From Thysanoteuthis rhombus (lineage: Eukaryota > Mollusca > Cephalopoda > Oegopsida > Thysanoteuthidae), in assembly GCA_963457665.1 (NCBI GenBank), contig OY735231.1, positions 41,468,524-41,532,523 of the forward strand: 64,000 bases of DNA, written 5' to 3'. A program made the translations under genes and the position numbers. Numbering within the stretch: position 1 is the stretch's first letter; every line of letters begins with the position of its first letter. A model generated the notes under the pieces. That model made no database searches. It worked only from the letters and a program-made list of their open reading frames with translations, and was not told the DNA's origin. This document shows positions 1-12,150 of this stretch, in pieces.

Positions 1-16
1 TGATGAAAAATCCAAC

Positions 17-210
17 TTAACCTAAAAATTGGCCCTCAAGCTGAGAACTATGCTACGTGCACCGGAGAGACACATGTTCAACTCCAAAGATGACATTGTG
101 AGGATACATTGGTTGTAGATGTTTGTGAAACTTGGTATAATCAACGAAAGCAAAAGTTCAGATTCGGTGTGAAATGCTTCAGGTAGATTTTGCTGCCCCA
201 ATGTCAACAG
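17..210. mobile_element. RTE-type LINE: two small inverted fragments
   Basis: Bases about 17-95 read on the plus strand as the C-terminal RTE segment (LALKLRTMLRAPER, matching the LKLRTMQRAHERIMLN stretch of other copies in this window). Bases about 95-207 read on the minus strand as the segment just upstream (FTNIYNQCIL). The two pieces therefore meet head to head. Both are short and diverged, so this is a dead relic. The order of pieces does not fit simple 5' inversion, so later rearrangement is more likely. Confidence 0.6.
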
Positions 211-1260
211 CAGTCAGTCTTATTACTGTCTGTTTCATTATACCAAAGCAAAATACCAAAACATATATTCTATTGAATATCATTAACCAACATTTTCTAA
301 TAATAATGATTGTTTTCTCACATTCAATTTGAATTATGATTTTCGGGGACCGAATTAGAACAGATATTGGTAATTTTCAGTGAAACACATTTGGAATGGA
401 AGTGCCTAAACCGACCGCTATAATAACCATAATTTTAATATATCCACTTGTACAAACATAAATGTGTTTTATCAAGAAGTGGGAAGGGTGTAGGGAACTA
501 TCAAATAACTGGTTTACTACCCAACGATTAATACTATCACTGCTGAAGTTATACTCGTATACACTTACCACTAAACCTAAAGTTTATGACAAGATAGCTC
601 TATTAAGCTCAAAACTCGACACTCCAATAGTCGTCTTTTGTCAAGAACTATATTATCCTATATCGTTCCAAAGAAATCGCAACTGTTACGAGATATAGCA
701 AGCATCTCGACAATGGAGAATTCCTAGAGCTCTACAGAGAATGCCTCAATTGCTATCATTAAACTCCTTATTGATTCCTACAAGATCTTACTGCTTATAC
801 CAGGAAAGAGAATAATGCAACGATTAGACATCGTCAGATGATTCAGCAAATTAAGAGTCAAATAAGGAAGCCTGCGATTTTAAACCAATCAAAATGAATC
901 TCAGCCTTCACTGCAAAGATTGCATTAGGGTTACCTAATAAGCCTTTTTCCTCGGTCTGATCGGGCTGAATTTCTCCAACTTGGCCAAAAAAATCTATCA
1001 AAGGTAAAATTCTGACCTATCAAAAAAATATTAATACATTTATAAGATCATTTGTATCAATCTTTTGATTAAATTCATGTCTCACTTCTTTAGGCTAAGC
1101 CTACATTCAGTAGGATGATATTTAGTATCGATATTATCAATCGAGATGCGAGATCACCGACGAGATAATACGAGATTAGTGCGAGGTCATCCAATAGTAC
1201 TATCGGATCCGAGAATAGCATATATAGAAATCAAATACAACAGAGTAACACTAGAACTAA
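211..1260. other. Intergenic DNA, no feature recognised
   Basis: A+T-rich sequence with short open frames (the longest is 78 codons) that show no known domain, no coding bias I can defend, and no repeat family shared with the rest of the window. Confidence 0.5.
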
Positions 1261-1264
1261 CCGA

Positions 1265-1405
1265 TCGCCGTGGCCAAGTGGTAGAGAGCTCACTTTCGGT
1301 CTGGGAGGTCCTGGTTCGATATACCACTGAGTCATAGCAAAAACTTTTAAAATGGTACTTAAGGCCTCTTTGCTAAGCATTTAGCATAAGGACTACGATT
1401 GAGGG
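1265..1405 (+). mobile_element. tRNA-derived SINE (family A)
   Basis: A box-A-like motif (TGGCCAAGTGGTAGAG) is followed after about 30 bp by a box-B-like motif (GGTTCGATA), the internal RNA polymerase III promoter pattern of a tRNA. The downstream body (AAAATGGTACTTAAGGCCTC, then GCTAAGCA) recurs in the reverse-strand copy at 31150-31225, which shows that this is a dispersed SINE and not a lone tRNA. The copy is diverged. Confidence 0.6.
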
Positions 1406-1439
1406 ACGTCTCACCGATACTCTAGAGTTACAACCAAAT

Positions 1440-1640
1440 TATGTTGGATAACCGGTTCTCGCAAGATCACTGAAGTTGAGCAACGCCGAGCCTATACAAG
1501 ATGCTGTAAGCAGAACGAAGCTTCGACAGGCCAGGCAAGTCGGATGAGGATCTCATTAACAATTGCTTGTGTCTACCTAACCTTACGATATCCTAATTCG
1601 GTGCTATTTCAGTGCCTTGGTTGAAATAAAGCTCGTATCA
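1440..1640 (+). mobile_element. 5S-rRNA-derived SINE, internally deleted head
   Basis: The stretch GATCACTGAAGTTGAGCAAC followed by CGAGCCT is the conserved middle of 5S rRNA. It then jumps to GATGCTGTAAGC, the 5S 3' end, so about 35-40 bp of the 5S head is missing. The following body (AGAACGAAGCTTCGACAGGCC, then TCTCATTAAC) is shared with the minus-strand copy near 38.3 kb, which defines a subfamily. Not a functional 5S gene. Confidence 0.65.
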
Positions 1641-2740
1641 TCTCCACTTTTTGCCACATTTACTATCCCTGATCACAGAAATATTTCACGCTGAGTGAAA
1701 TGTTTTTGGTCTTCTTTCAAAGAAAAAATGACGATAATTGTTTCTTTCCTTTCGAGCGTAAAAAGAATTGGTTTTAAAGTTGAAATTTTCTGCATACATT
1801 ACTATCCATCGATGCATAACAAATGTATTCTTGATTAAAAAATATCAGATTCGATCAAAGATTGAACGATCCAAACCTTCTCCTGTATTTCATTTGGAGT
1901 TTTGCATTGTGGTACAATCGTGAATGGTTTTTGATCACAGAGAAATTATATTATCTTGCTTAGATAGCAAAATCCATTTGGCTTCGTTCAATATCAAATA
2001 ACTGAAGCTGTTTATTATCCAAGTGAATGAAAATGATTCCAGTAAATACTCTCGAGTGATTCTACAAGTTTTTCTCATTAAATTTACAAAATGGCATCAG
2101 TGTTGCTAGAGATAGCAAGAGATTTGGTACTCTGGAGGCTTGTCTCTTTGAGGGGCCTCTCCAACATTTAATAAGATTTGATGAAAAGTAAAATTTGGAA
2201 TAAACAAAAATACATTATCATTTAATAGCAGAAAAAACAACCCCAAAGGCTGAATCATTATTTATACGGTTCATAGGTGTACAAATATATCTTAGTTATT
2301 GTATATCAGTAGAAATATAGTCGACGAATTATGATTTAGAGATCCTTAGGGGTCTTCCTCCACGGGTAGCCTCTGCCATACTATAGTTGCTGGAGTTATA
2401 TTCCTACCACCTTACCACTCAGTACTTTAATAGTTTTTCCTTGTCATAAACATGGGGTTGAGTATTGGGTATTGAATGTGATAGAGCCGAGTCGTAGCAA
2501 AGGCTCTTTTTGATAATAGCTATGTTTTCCAATACTCTCCTAGCTGTTTATCATCCAAAAAAGCAAAAGAAAGTTTTAATGGAATATCACAATAAAACCT
2601 CAAATATGATTCTAGTAAATGATATCAAGTGGTTTTACAAGTTTTAATTTCTGGTGCAATTGAATGACTTTATTTCTTAAGTACTGCTACTCACAACAGA
2701 CCGGTCAAATCAATTCTGATGACTAATTCATGTGTTTTGA
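1641..2740. other. Intergenic DNA, no feature recognised
   Basis: A+T-rich, non-repetitive by eye. No convincing coding frame and no terminal repeats found. Confidence 0.5.
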
Positions 2741-2749
2741 CATTTATAT

Positions 2750-3010
2750 CTATCTGGAAAATGTTCTTTTTGTTTTGAATTTTTTCTTGTTTTTTACCCC
2801 CTTCCCCCAGGTTTTTATTGGAGGAGTCAATATGTAATGATATCTTTTACAATGATCCCTTGGTACAAATTTAAAAAAAAAAGACATGAAGGCTTCTGAA
2901 CACAAACTGTGATCACAGTCCAACAATAGCATGAAAAGTTACTTATTAATTGATCATCCCTTTTTCCAATGTTTAAATTGATTACTGTATTGAATGATTA
3001 CACATGACTG
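2750..3010 (+). repeat. Degenerate 3' part of the ~450-bp unnamed repeat
   Basis: The stretch ACTTATTAATTGATCATCCC followed by TTTTTCCAATG matches the 3' half of the repeat best seen at 23.1, 25.9 and 49.8 kb. The upstream part (a pyrimidine run, then a GATCCC-like motif) aligns only loosely, so limits are uncertain. Confidence 0.35.
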
Positions 3011-3451
3011 TTTTTCAATCATAAATTCATTATTCATATCATATTGGTAGTTTTTCTTCAAGGTTACTTAATTTGAAAATATCAATTAGAATACAACCAG
3101 GGACGGGAATTTCGCCTATAGCGCTTGGAACCCGTCGCTTTCGTCCTTGGATAGGATAACCTCTCAAAACCAAATGGTATCCCAAATACTAAAAAGAACA
3201 CATGAAATAATATTGGAAAATTCTGTGTTGACCGTTAAGACATTGTTAATCGCTTTAAGATCAGAGATCATGTTTTCTTTCTTCTTTTGTATCTTTGTAA
3301 ATTATTTATTATCATCAATGTCTTCATGCTGGGTAGGGAAAAGCCGTCTCTTCTTGGGAATCACATATCTTGTCTACCATTGTTCTCCTCGCTTTTCTGA
3401 CTCCGGATATTCTTTGAAGTAATCAGCAACGTCAATTTTAGGTCTTTTCTT

Positions 3452-3474
3452 TTGTGTGTGTGTGTGTGTGTGGT
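3452..3474. repeat. (TG)n microsatellite
   Basis: About 11 uninterrupted TG units. Confidence 0.9.
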
Positions 3475-3564
3475 CTTATAGTGTGGGTCAGAGATGGTAA
3501 GTTCATGCAAGTTATTAGTTAATCTTACTGGCAGAAATTTCCTTGGTTTCTCTATCTCCTCTCA

Positions 3565-3660
3565 TTAGAAACAGTCAACTGAAACTGTCAACATATATTT
3601 CATCAGTTTTAAGTAATTTCCATCTTGTCTGTTGGTTGATAGATTCTTGTGAAACCCTGA
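3565..3660 (+). repeat. 5' fragment of the ~450-bp unnamed repeat
   Basis: GTCAACTGAAACTGTCAACA followed by a TTTCATCAGTTTTAAG stretch is the conserved left end of the family (compare 39.45, 48.16 and 49.80 kb). Only the left end is recognisable. Confidence 0.45.
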
Positions 3661-5985
3661 CAAACATTTATTCAGTTTTTGGGAAGGAATTTCCTGTTTC
3701 TTGATGCTTTTTGATAACCAATTCTACTTCACCAGCTCAGGTAAGAGTAAAGGTATGATAGTTTCTATATTGTGTGAGGGAGATTAGTAATGGTACCTGG
3801 TTTTGTTTATCGACGAGATGATGGTTGTAGCTGCTGGGGACAAACCAATTTATCCCCACGCAATCTTTGTTTACTGTCACATGCTGACGTCACTATAAAT
3901 ATCGCTGGAGGAAGGTAAGCGATAATCGCCATAACATAAGGTAGAATTTCCATGCCATGCATAAATACAGACTGGGATTAAAGAGATTTCGTATTCGTAA
4001 TAAAGACAGGTTTGTTTGTCGGAACATTTTTAAGACGTACATTTAATGATTCAACAAATGGACATATTTTTCTTTCAGCTTTATAGGTACTGTTTATGAA
4101 TATTAACATTAATAACATTGATCGTGATAGATTTTTAGATTACTAGTTAATTATTTGGAGCAATTGGATCCATTATAAAATGGGTGTATAGTGTGTGCTA
4201 GTAGATAGGCAGAAGAGAAAAATAGGAGTTAGCGCACGAGTGAAAAGTGGGAGCTCTGAGTAACTAGTCGTCGTAGTCGTGAGTTAATGTAGCGAAGGTG
4301 ACTGAAATACTTTGAATCCATAACACTTGGTATTTGGAAGACCAAGGAATGATTATGGAGGCAGGGTTATCAGTAGTATCCCTAATTGCCAAGTAGGGGT
4401 CGATGTATTGTACTTGACTTTAGGATTGATTAGAGCAAGTTGTGGGGCATTTTCAGACACTGGAAAACGTACGATAGATAGACTATATAAGTAAGAGAAA
4501 ACCCATGGGGTTTAGCCTATGTGTACCTCCTGGAGTAAGGAGAATTAGAAGACTGACGATAACCGTGACTGTTACGTAGTAAACGCATTGTCAATCCAAT
4601 TCACAGGAGACGGAGAGGTGAATACGCTTTTGAGCAAGAGCACCTGCAATTTTGTTACTGAGCCTATAATATCTTAACATCTATGAAAATGAAATAGGCA
4701 AGGTTTTGAACAGTGATTGGTCACGGTGGAAAAATGATAAAGGGAGGCTGACGAAATGATACCAGTTCTAGAGAGAAAGAAAGGGAAATAGTCGGTCCTT
4801 CCTTTCTCTAAGAAAGTCGGGGTTTCAAACGTGTGCAAGGACTCGTGGGTCCCCAAGAGTGACGTTTTCCACATGTGGCCAGTTTTAAGGTTTCGAAAGA
4901 TAATATATATTTTCGTATCTAGTTTTAACAAAAATCAAAGGAGTCGTTACAACTGAATCATTTACTGTTTTAACTTCCATTCATAAATTTCACCAACCGC
5001 ACGAGTCAGTTGACACTACCTCCAAATCTGATATTTTATTCATTGCCTTTGTTGAAGAGTCTTATATCTGGAATGACTGTCACCCGTAAGGGAGTGTTGG
5101 TAGAGCTGGTGGTAGAGTGATAGATTCTCATATGCAAATGAATGTTTCGAATGAAATATCGTATGTCCGTAAAGTCAAGAAATAAGCGGAAACTGCCCTC
5201 ACTTGATGAATTACAACATATTTATTCTTTTATTAATTGTTTTAATTATCAATTTCGGATTCCTTTTGTGTTACTTGATAACGAAAGCCTGTGTGGATCA
5301 TCCTGAAATTACAAATGTAAATAATTAATAGTAAGATATGACATTACATCGAGGGAGGCAATGTTTTTTTTGGGGGGGAGGATATACAGTTACTTGATTT
5401 GGTAAAAGGTATTAGACAATATCGGAAGTGAAATAAAAGCTAAGTTGGAGGTGGTAGATTTCTTTTATTAACCAAAGGGGGATGAAGAGAGATAAGTAAA
5501 AGATTGCCAATGGTTGGTAAATAAACCCATTGAGTAGGGATGCTAGGGGTTCACGAGTGAGTCCTTCTGTAAGGCCTGCAGGAGGCGAGAGGCCATCAAA
5601 TTGACAACTAATGCAGAAGAAATTGCTTCTAAGTGGTTGTATGTCAGGAGATGAGAGCCTTTGGAGAGCTACCGCTACCTGAACAAAAGCTGAGGCTTGA
5701 TCCACCTAAGCTGGGTCACCTGGGTGAGGGTGAGGGGATAGCTGAAGTAAGAACTGCGTAAACAAAGCTTTGAATTCTACTGACCAGTGTTGTTTATCAA
5801 AATTGAGCGAGACGTGAAACACTATAACTAAGCTTGAAATAAATAGAAAGAGGAAAACCAGTAATCTTATAGGCAGTGGTTCCAAAACCATTCCCTACTT
5901 TTGTTGATAACACCGACCAGAGGCGCTGATATAAAATACATTTTAGCCACTAGAGCGGAACAGATTGAATGAGATGTGCATATTG
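3661..5985. other. Intergenic DNA, no gene recognised
   Basis: Mixed-composition DNA. A TATA-like ACTATATAAG lies near 4482 in a somewhat less A+T-rich stretch (4190-4660), but no matching termini or downstream gene were found. Reading frames of up to 97 codons have no known domain. Confidence 0.45.
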
Positions 5986-6228
5986 AATGAGGATTAAATA
6001 ACTAGCTAGAGCCCTTACGCTGGCTACGGCAACAGGCGTCCCTGCCTCAACTTCTGATGTCACAGGTTTCTCTTGCCTCAGCCTATGATCTGTGAAAATG
6101 ATCTTAGAAGCTATATCACCTGGTATCCCTAAGTGGTCACCAATCCAAGCACTGACCAGACTAGAGTTGCTCAACTTCGGTGAATGCACTAGGACCAGTG
6201 TGTTCAACGAGATTTGGCAGTAATCATC
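5985..6228 (-). mobile_element. 5S-rRNA-derived SINE
   Basis: The reverse complement reads as a nearly full-length 5S-like head: GTTGAACAC near the 5' end, TCACCGAAGTTGAGCAAC, CTGGTCAGTGCTTGGATTGG and GATACCAGG. The first includes the intragenic pol III promoter region of 5S genes (A box and C box equivalents). Past the head the sequence no longer looks like 5S, which is the SINE body. Substitutions are scattered through the head, so this is a retroposed copy and not a working rRNA gene. Confidence 0.75.
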
Positions 6229-6369
6229 AATGAACATTTCAGATTTTTTTGTCAACGAATCTCCAAAAATTCCTCGAAAGAAGAAGAAATCAAGCAAAAA
6301 AATTACTCCTTGTTGGCAAGCTTCCGATAGACCAAGCACAGTCTTCAAAAACAAAAAAAATACCATTAG

Positions 6370-7985
6370 TCCTAAAAAGAGGAGTCAGGAAAAAAGCTAA
6401 TAACTAGTGTACTCAAAGAAAATGGAAAACTAACAATGGTTAGGAACCGAATTATTGAAATTGCTCGGGAATTTTACAGGAACCTTGATTACTCTCTGCT
6501 CGTGTATCCTGTTTTGTTGTTTTAGAGGTTGTTTGCTGGAATAGATTCGACTAATAGAAACTAATCCGCAGGAAGTGAAGCAAGTCATCAAACAAACAAG
6601 AAAGGGAAAGGCCCCTGGACTCGATAACATCACCATCGACCTACTCAAAAAAGATGGAAAAGTCATTACTAGGAAACTAGTCATCTTATTCAACTTATGT
6701 CTCAAACAAAATCCCAGAAGAGTGGAAGATGGCAATCATAATTCTATTCAACAAAAAAGGAAAACCTGAAAGACCTCAACAGCTATAGGCCAATAAGTCT
6801 ACTCAACTGTATCTGCAAACTCTTCGCCAAAATGATCACCAACCAAATCACTAAAACGCTCAGTGAAAACCAACCACAGGGATAAGCTGGCTTCAGAAAA
6901 AGTCACTCAACCATTGACCATCTTCATTCAGTAAACTAATTAAAAGGAGAAACAGCAGAATATAAAATGCCACTCGTTGTAGCATTTGCGAACTTTTAAA
7001 AAACCTTCGATTCAGTGGGAATCCCTAAAGTCATTGACGCAATAATACAAGGTGTAGATCCTGTGTATGTCAGAGTACTACAACATATCTACAGAAAGAC
7101 TCTGAGCCCTTTCAACTAGAAAAAAAGGGTGACACTAGGTAATACCAGCTCACCCAAATCCTTCAGTCTGCCTTGAGATGATCTTGAAACACAAAGCAAT
7201 CGGGATAGACGGATAATACTTATGTAATCTCAGATTTGTTGACGACATCGTCCTTTTTGCTAAGAACCTCCATGATTTCCAAATAATATTAGACGAACTA
7301 AATGAAGCATCCAAAAAAGTTAGCCTCCACATGAACCTCACCAAAACAAATGTCATGTACAACAAACATATCGGGAACAAAGATGTAACAAATTGAAAAT
7401 GCAAAACTGTAGATGATTACATTTACTTTGGACAGCGAGTCTAAGTGAAGAATCACACTAGATTGGCAAGCTTTCGCTATAGTAAGCTTGACTTTCAAGA
7501 ACACTCAATTTCATCTTTTGATGGCTGCACGTAAAGTCAACGAGTCCTAAAAAGAAGGTTGTACAACCAATGCATTTTACTGATGGTCACCTATGGAGCT
7601 GAAGCCTGGAACCATACCAAAAGATTGACCCTCAAACTGAGAAGCATGCAACGTGCACATGAGAGAATCATGTTCAACCTCACATTAAGAGATCATGAGA
7701 CAGCGCAGTATTTCAAAGAAGAGACAGGAGTCTGAGACATTGGAGAAAATGTTAAAAAAATTCAGATGGCAATTGGCTGGACATGTTGCAAGAATGACAG
7801 ACAACCGATGAACACAACTTACAACGTGGATCTCCAGAGATCATATGTGAAATAGGCTGACAGAAAGTAAGGTAACCTGACCAGCTAGATAAATTCAGAA
7901 AGTACTGGCTCCGTTACGCCCATGATAGAGAGGTCTGGCGAATTTTGGGAAGGTCAATGTCCAACAACTGATGATAAAGGGCTGA
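6370..7985 (+). mobile_element. RTE-type LINE, 5'-truncated, broken by many stops and frameshifts
   Basis: The largest retrotransposon relic here. It encodes, in shifting frames, the region before the reverse transcriptase (RIIEIAREFYRNLDYS), then fingers and palm of a non-LTR reverse transcriptase: KQTRKGKAPGLDNITIDLLK, a diverged SYRPISLLN, the QAGFRK equivalent, and a FKKAFDSV-like catalytic block A. The C-terminal part (YGAETWN-, MLNITWRDH- and GHVAR-like) follows. The 3' end is ATG-triplet-rich (GATGATAAAGGGCTGATGTTGATGATT), as is usual for RTE tails. The endonuclease domain is missing. In-frame stops, for example in the block before the DLE/FVDD region, show that it is dead. Confidence 0.85.
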
Positions 7986-8430
7986 TGTTGATGATTCAAG
8001 CAATGCCTCCTCCCGAGAGTCACCAATAGAGTTGAAACAGGGAACATAACCAAAAGATTGACCCTGAAACTGAGAAGGATTCAGTGAGAACTACGCAACG
8101 TGTACAAGAGAGAATCATGCTCAACATGCCCAGTATGTTAGAGAAGAGCAGGGATCAGATATATCATAGAAACCATAAGAAAACCCAAATGGCAATAGAC
8201 TGGTCATGTTGTAAGAATATCAGAGAACCACTGGATATCACGACTCACAGCGTGGATTCCAGCAGATCATATGTGAAAATGTGACCTGCGCAAAATGATG
8301 GTATGACTCACTAGACAAATTTAGAAATTATTGGCTCTGTGACATCCATGATAAACCTAAGATTCGCCAGGCTTCTCTGTTTCCATCGGCAGACTCTAAA
8401 ATACTACTGCTGCTGATGATGATGATGATA
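7985..8430 (+). mobile_element. RTE-type LINE 3' fragment, second copy in tandem
   Basis: Directly after the previous RTE tail the C-terminal region begins again (RTTQRVQERIMLNM, then KKTQMAIDWSCC, a frameshifted form of the KWQWAGHVAR region) and ends in a clean (GATGAT)n tail at about 8408-8430. Two 3' ends in the same orientation in 0.5 kb mean either insertion next to an older tail or a tandem duplication. Confidence 0.8.
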
Positions 8431-9435
8431 GAATCTATTTGCTTGAGAAAAAGGGTTGTCTGCATCCAGTATATTGGAAAAATCTTCTTTAGTCTGAATA
8501 ATTACGTTTCTCCAAGTTTATATTTATCTAATCGAACAAAACTTACTGTGGATAATATCTCCATAAAAGTAGCCTAAATTAGATAAACATACCTATAATT
8601 GCTTTTATCGAATATCACTTCCAAGAGGAATTTTCAAAAATTCATTAATTTCAAACATGAATATAGATTTAGAACAAACGATAAGTAGTAGTAGTGGTGG
8701 TGGTAGTAGTACGAAACATTTCCTCGATAATGTAGTCACTGAACTGTAATTAAATGTTATTAAAATCAATCAAATGCATAGCAGTTGCCTTTTAAGGTGT
8801 TAATAAATCCGTCAAGAATATCTGTGATCTCCAAGAAGTTGCAAACGGATTAAATTATGACGGATATAGAATGAATTTAGATATAAATTAAGATGAAGAT
8901 AAATATAAGTAAAAATTGATAATAACGATTTACAATAATTCATCTAATGAAAATGGAAATTTCTCTTGGGATATAAAGGGAAATAACTCATCTACGTGGA
9001 GCAGATTTGCCTCCCCTTAATCCTGATCTATCCAAAATGAATAATTTTTTCAAGAAATTGTAATCATTTGTTCATTTAAACATGTGGTTCTGAACGTGGA
9101 CGCCTTAATAAGGGTCAAATATAGGGGGGGCGATTAAGAATGAATAACTTTCGATTCAGTTTCTTGACACAGAATACATCCCTTGCACCACATCCAAAAT
9201 TCAAATTGCAGAATATTATTAATCACTATTTTTCTCTATATATTCCATAGTATCTGTATAACTTCATTACCCATGTGAGGTGTAAAAGCGATGACGTTAT
9301 TCCAGGTGTTTGTAAAGAAAAAAAAATGTTGGTACATAAACTTATAAACTAAAATTTACAAAGCATTTATTGACTGAAATTTTCCTCGATCTAAAACTCT
9401 AAATTTTGGTGAATTTCAGAATTCAAGATTACATC
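8431..9435. other. Intergenic DNA with a short (AGT/GGT)n run
   Basis: A+T-rich, no coding region recognised. A trinucleotide run of AGT and GGT units lies at about 8684-8712. Confidence 0.5.
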
Positions 9436-9437
9436 AT

Positions 9438-9560
9438 TGCTAGAATATAGCCGTCCGAAATGACGGGGTTATTTATGCATGTATCGACACTATGAAATCT
9501 AAGGTTATTTCATTAGGTTATTTACTTTTAATAATTCAAGTATCTCAAGTTCGTGTTTTT
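9438..9560 (-). mobile_element. Helitron 3' end (same family as 33.3-36.2 kb)
   Basis: On the minus strand the sequence GATACATGCATAAATAACCC followed by CGTCATTTCGGACGG, a few bases and CTAG (9440-9443 on plus) is the same 3' terminus as in the three Helitron derivatives at 33-36 kb: an A/T-looped hairpin followed at short distance by CTAG. The base after CTAG is not the expected T. The element would extend rightward, perhaps to about 9980, but the 5' end is not certain. Confidence 0.5.
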
Positions 9561-10029
9561 ATCAAGACTCAACTCCTCTCAGAAAAAACTCCTTGACTGA
9601 TCACACATTCAAATAGTTTATGACGTAATTCTTTTACTGTGATGTCATTATAGGAAGGTAAATCAACCAATGAGATAATCCCATTTGAGTGCAAACAAAT
9701 AAATAAACAGAAAAAACGCATATTCATTACAAGGTTGAATATCTTTTCAACGTAAAACTGGTTTAGTAAAGTCTGACACAATGTTCTTTTTAGCTGTCTG
9801 GGTGGGACACGGAAAAAAAGTTCGACAACCACTGATCTGAATTGAAAATTACAGAAAAGTTTTATGGTTTAAGTAAAACTCTACCCAGGTTTTTAAGTAA
9901 TCATGAATACAATGACTGGTAATAATGTTTTCATTGGAAGTATACTTGGCAATTATTGGCTATAAAATGAACATGAGACGTTTTTAAAGCCAAAATTGGA
10001 GATTCGGGTTTTTAGGACCGCATCTGGAG

Positions 10030-10400
10030 CAAATGCTTTAAACCCAATAACTGGCTTGTCTGACTGATCGGACAACTTGTTTTATTTTTCTTTATGCACC
10101 AAAGGTTTCTTTCAAATATAAAAAAAAAAAAAAAAAAAAGTAGAAAATAATTGGGATTAATGTTTTCACAATCTTTTTTATACAAGTTGTTCCCTTTGAA
10201 TTGAAAGATAGCCTTTTAAGAACTAAAATATCTTTAATAATTCTATTTTTAAATGATAATTCGGTAGCACTGCAAGTTGGTTCAAATAAACAGCAAATTG
10301 GTCATATCAAACGAAACGAATTGGCAATGATTATATACGCTTGAATCGACAGTTCTACGAATGCAAAAAGATTTTTTCGTTCAGGGCAAATCTAAATAGT
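10030..10400 (-). mobile_element. pogo/Tigger-like MITE, diverged
   Basis: The reverse complement contains GATTCAAGCGTATATAATCA, then TTCGTTTGATATGACCAATT and GCTGTTTATTTGAACCAA. These align with the middle of the elements at 48951-49300 and 37665-38115. The low-coordinate end keeps CTGATCGGACAACTTG, the counterpart of GTTCGGTGAATTGGACG in the other copies. A 20-bp poly(A) run (about 10120-10139) lies inside. Confidence 0.6.
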
Positions 10401-10726
10401 TTAATAACGTCCATAAGGACGGATGGAGAGAGAAAGGGCGAAGAAAGAAAAAAAGTTATTTTTAATGTCAAACCTCATGATATGATTGCTTTTTTTGTTT
10501 TTCTTTGGTGATTCATATAAAACAAACAAAAAGAATAAAAGGAAAAAAAGATAGACTATTTAATACATATCAATATTTGTGTATGCATTAATAATTTTGA
10601 TAAGTTTCTACTTTCATCTTATTTGTTATTAATAAAAATGTCATCAATAATGATGTTGCAATTTTCTATCCAAAAATGAGACTACAAGGTCTCTATAGTA
10701 TGAGCTTGTTGATGTCTTACAAATAA

Positions 10727-10830
10727 GTGTCTATGGCTGAATGGTCCATGTGGTCAGGCCTATACTAGACTCTCTCTGGCTGGAGGGTGTGAGTTCGATT
10801 CTCACTGATGGTTTGCTCTTTATTATTTAG
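10727..10830 (+). mobile_element. tRNA-derived SINE head (family D)
   Basis: A TGGCTGAATGGTC box-A-like motif and a GTGTGAGTTCGATTCTCAC segment form a perfect T-arm-like hairpin (GTGAG/CTCAC) with TTCGATT in the loop. The spacing between the boxes is close to that of a tRNA with a long variable arm. No second copy was found in this window, so a tRNA pseudogene cannot be excluded. Confidence 0.55.
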
Positions 10831-11099
10831 TTTTGATTAAAGCAACTGAAAGTTAGGATAAAGGTATAAACTATCAAAAATTAATAATGTTGCGATACTT
10901 CATCTATGAATGCAATTGGAAAATATCGTTGTATATGAACTCAGTAAAATAAGTTCACTTTGTAATTATGGCTTCTTTTCGTGTTATGTAAGTGACTTCG
11001 CTGAAGAGATGAAAGAAAGTGAAACTTGTCAATAGACTTACATTCTTTGTGGTTATTTGATTTTCAAAAGCTATTGTCCAATAGGGACTTGAGTATTGA

Positions 11100-11250
11100 G
11101 GTCCTCAAGAAAGGATACTTTCTTTAAATACATCACCATGATAATGATATCATCATTATCATCATCATTATCTCCTCTGTTTTTCACAATTTATTGCTGA
11201 GTCATTAATAACAAGAAGGTTGAAGCAATGTACATTATTTTTATCATTAT
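11100..11250. other. Intergenic DNA with ATC/GAT triplets
   Basis: A short palindrome-like run of GAT and ATC triplets at about 11138-11172 lies near the low-coordinate edge of the LINE fragment that follows. It may be that element's triplet tail. Confidence 0.35.
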
Positions 11251-11500
11251 GCTTTTTCAGATCACTTGCCTTGTGGTCGCCGCTGGAGACAGTGTGATAG
11301 CAAATTTTCTCAAGTCACGAACCCTTATTTACTTGAACGATATCCTTCAACCAGCTTCTCTCTCAGCTTAGAACTACGTTGATCTTTTTCTATAGCTAAG
11401 ACATATTCCCAACATTGCTCTTTCCATTACCCTCTGAGCTAATTTGAGTTTGTCTTCGAGTGGTTTTAGAAGTTTCCAGATTCCGCACCCGTACGTTATT
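11250..11500 (-). mobile_element. LINE fragment, second family (ERAMLG type)
   Basis: The reverse complement encodes LAQRVMERAMLGICLSYRKR, which matches the QRAMERAMLGISLRDR motif in the C-terminal region of a LINE family different from the main RTE family here. The copy at 32590-32840 is related. It is broken by stops and frameshifts. Confidence 0.65.
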
Positions 11501-12150
11501 TCTGGTATTCAGAATCACCAAAAATACATTTCTATCAGCTAAAGCCTTTTTTTCAAACATGAGTTATCTCCCTTCTATTGCATCTCAATTTTTCCCCTCT
11601 TCTTATAATAGAGCAGAATCTGAATGAAAGCACCTGAGATCATTATATTATGGTATGCTTTGTGTATAGGTCGACCACGGTTCCAGGGATGATTACTATA
11701 CGTACTTCAGCACCAAGCCTATATTTCCCACTCAGCCTACCTTGACCCAATACTAAGAAATACTGTGTTACCTATTAACACTGTACTGGAACAACAGACT
11801 ATTGTAATAAAGTATCATATTTATTTTACATATTACGTACACACCTTATAGACCAAGCCAGAGCCCTATAAAATGTCTTATAATAAAGTCACTCTAAAAT
11901 GTGCTGATATTAAACATGCTGATAAAACAACTGATATTCATTAATTTTTCTGTATATTAATCGGAAAATCCTCAATGGTAACTAAGTGCTGGTAGTAATC
12001 ATTGATATTTCTTTAATCCAACGGTTACTCTTAGTTCTTTCCATTATGTTTGAATTTCTTTTTTACGAAATTATTGCTTATGAATAGCTCGTCCACAAAT
12101 TCTATGCCGAAAATTTGGTCTTCAAAACTCGACTTACACATGAGTTATAT
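11500..12150. other. Intergenic DNA, no feature recognised
   Basis: No coding region or repeat boundary that I can support. Confidence 0.45.

Noticed and set aside
4190-4660. Possible solo LTR (TATA-like ACTATATAAG at 4482, less A+T-rich than flanks)
   Set aside because: No TG...CA ends, no flanking target-site duplication and no second copy in the window. Left as unassigned DNA.
5950-6366. 138-codon minus-strand frame
   Set aside because: It runs through the 5S-derived SINE head and body, so an open frame there is accidental.
8684-8712. CRISPR-like or other regular repeat array
   Set aside because: Only simple trinucleotide repeats. No spacer-repeat pattern exists anywhere in the window, and the DNA is eukaryotic.
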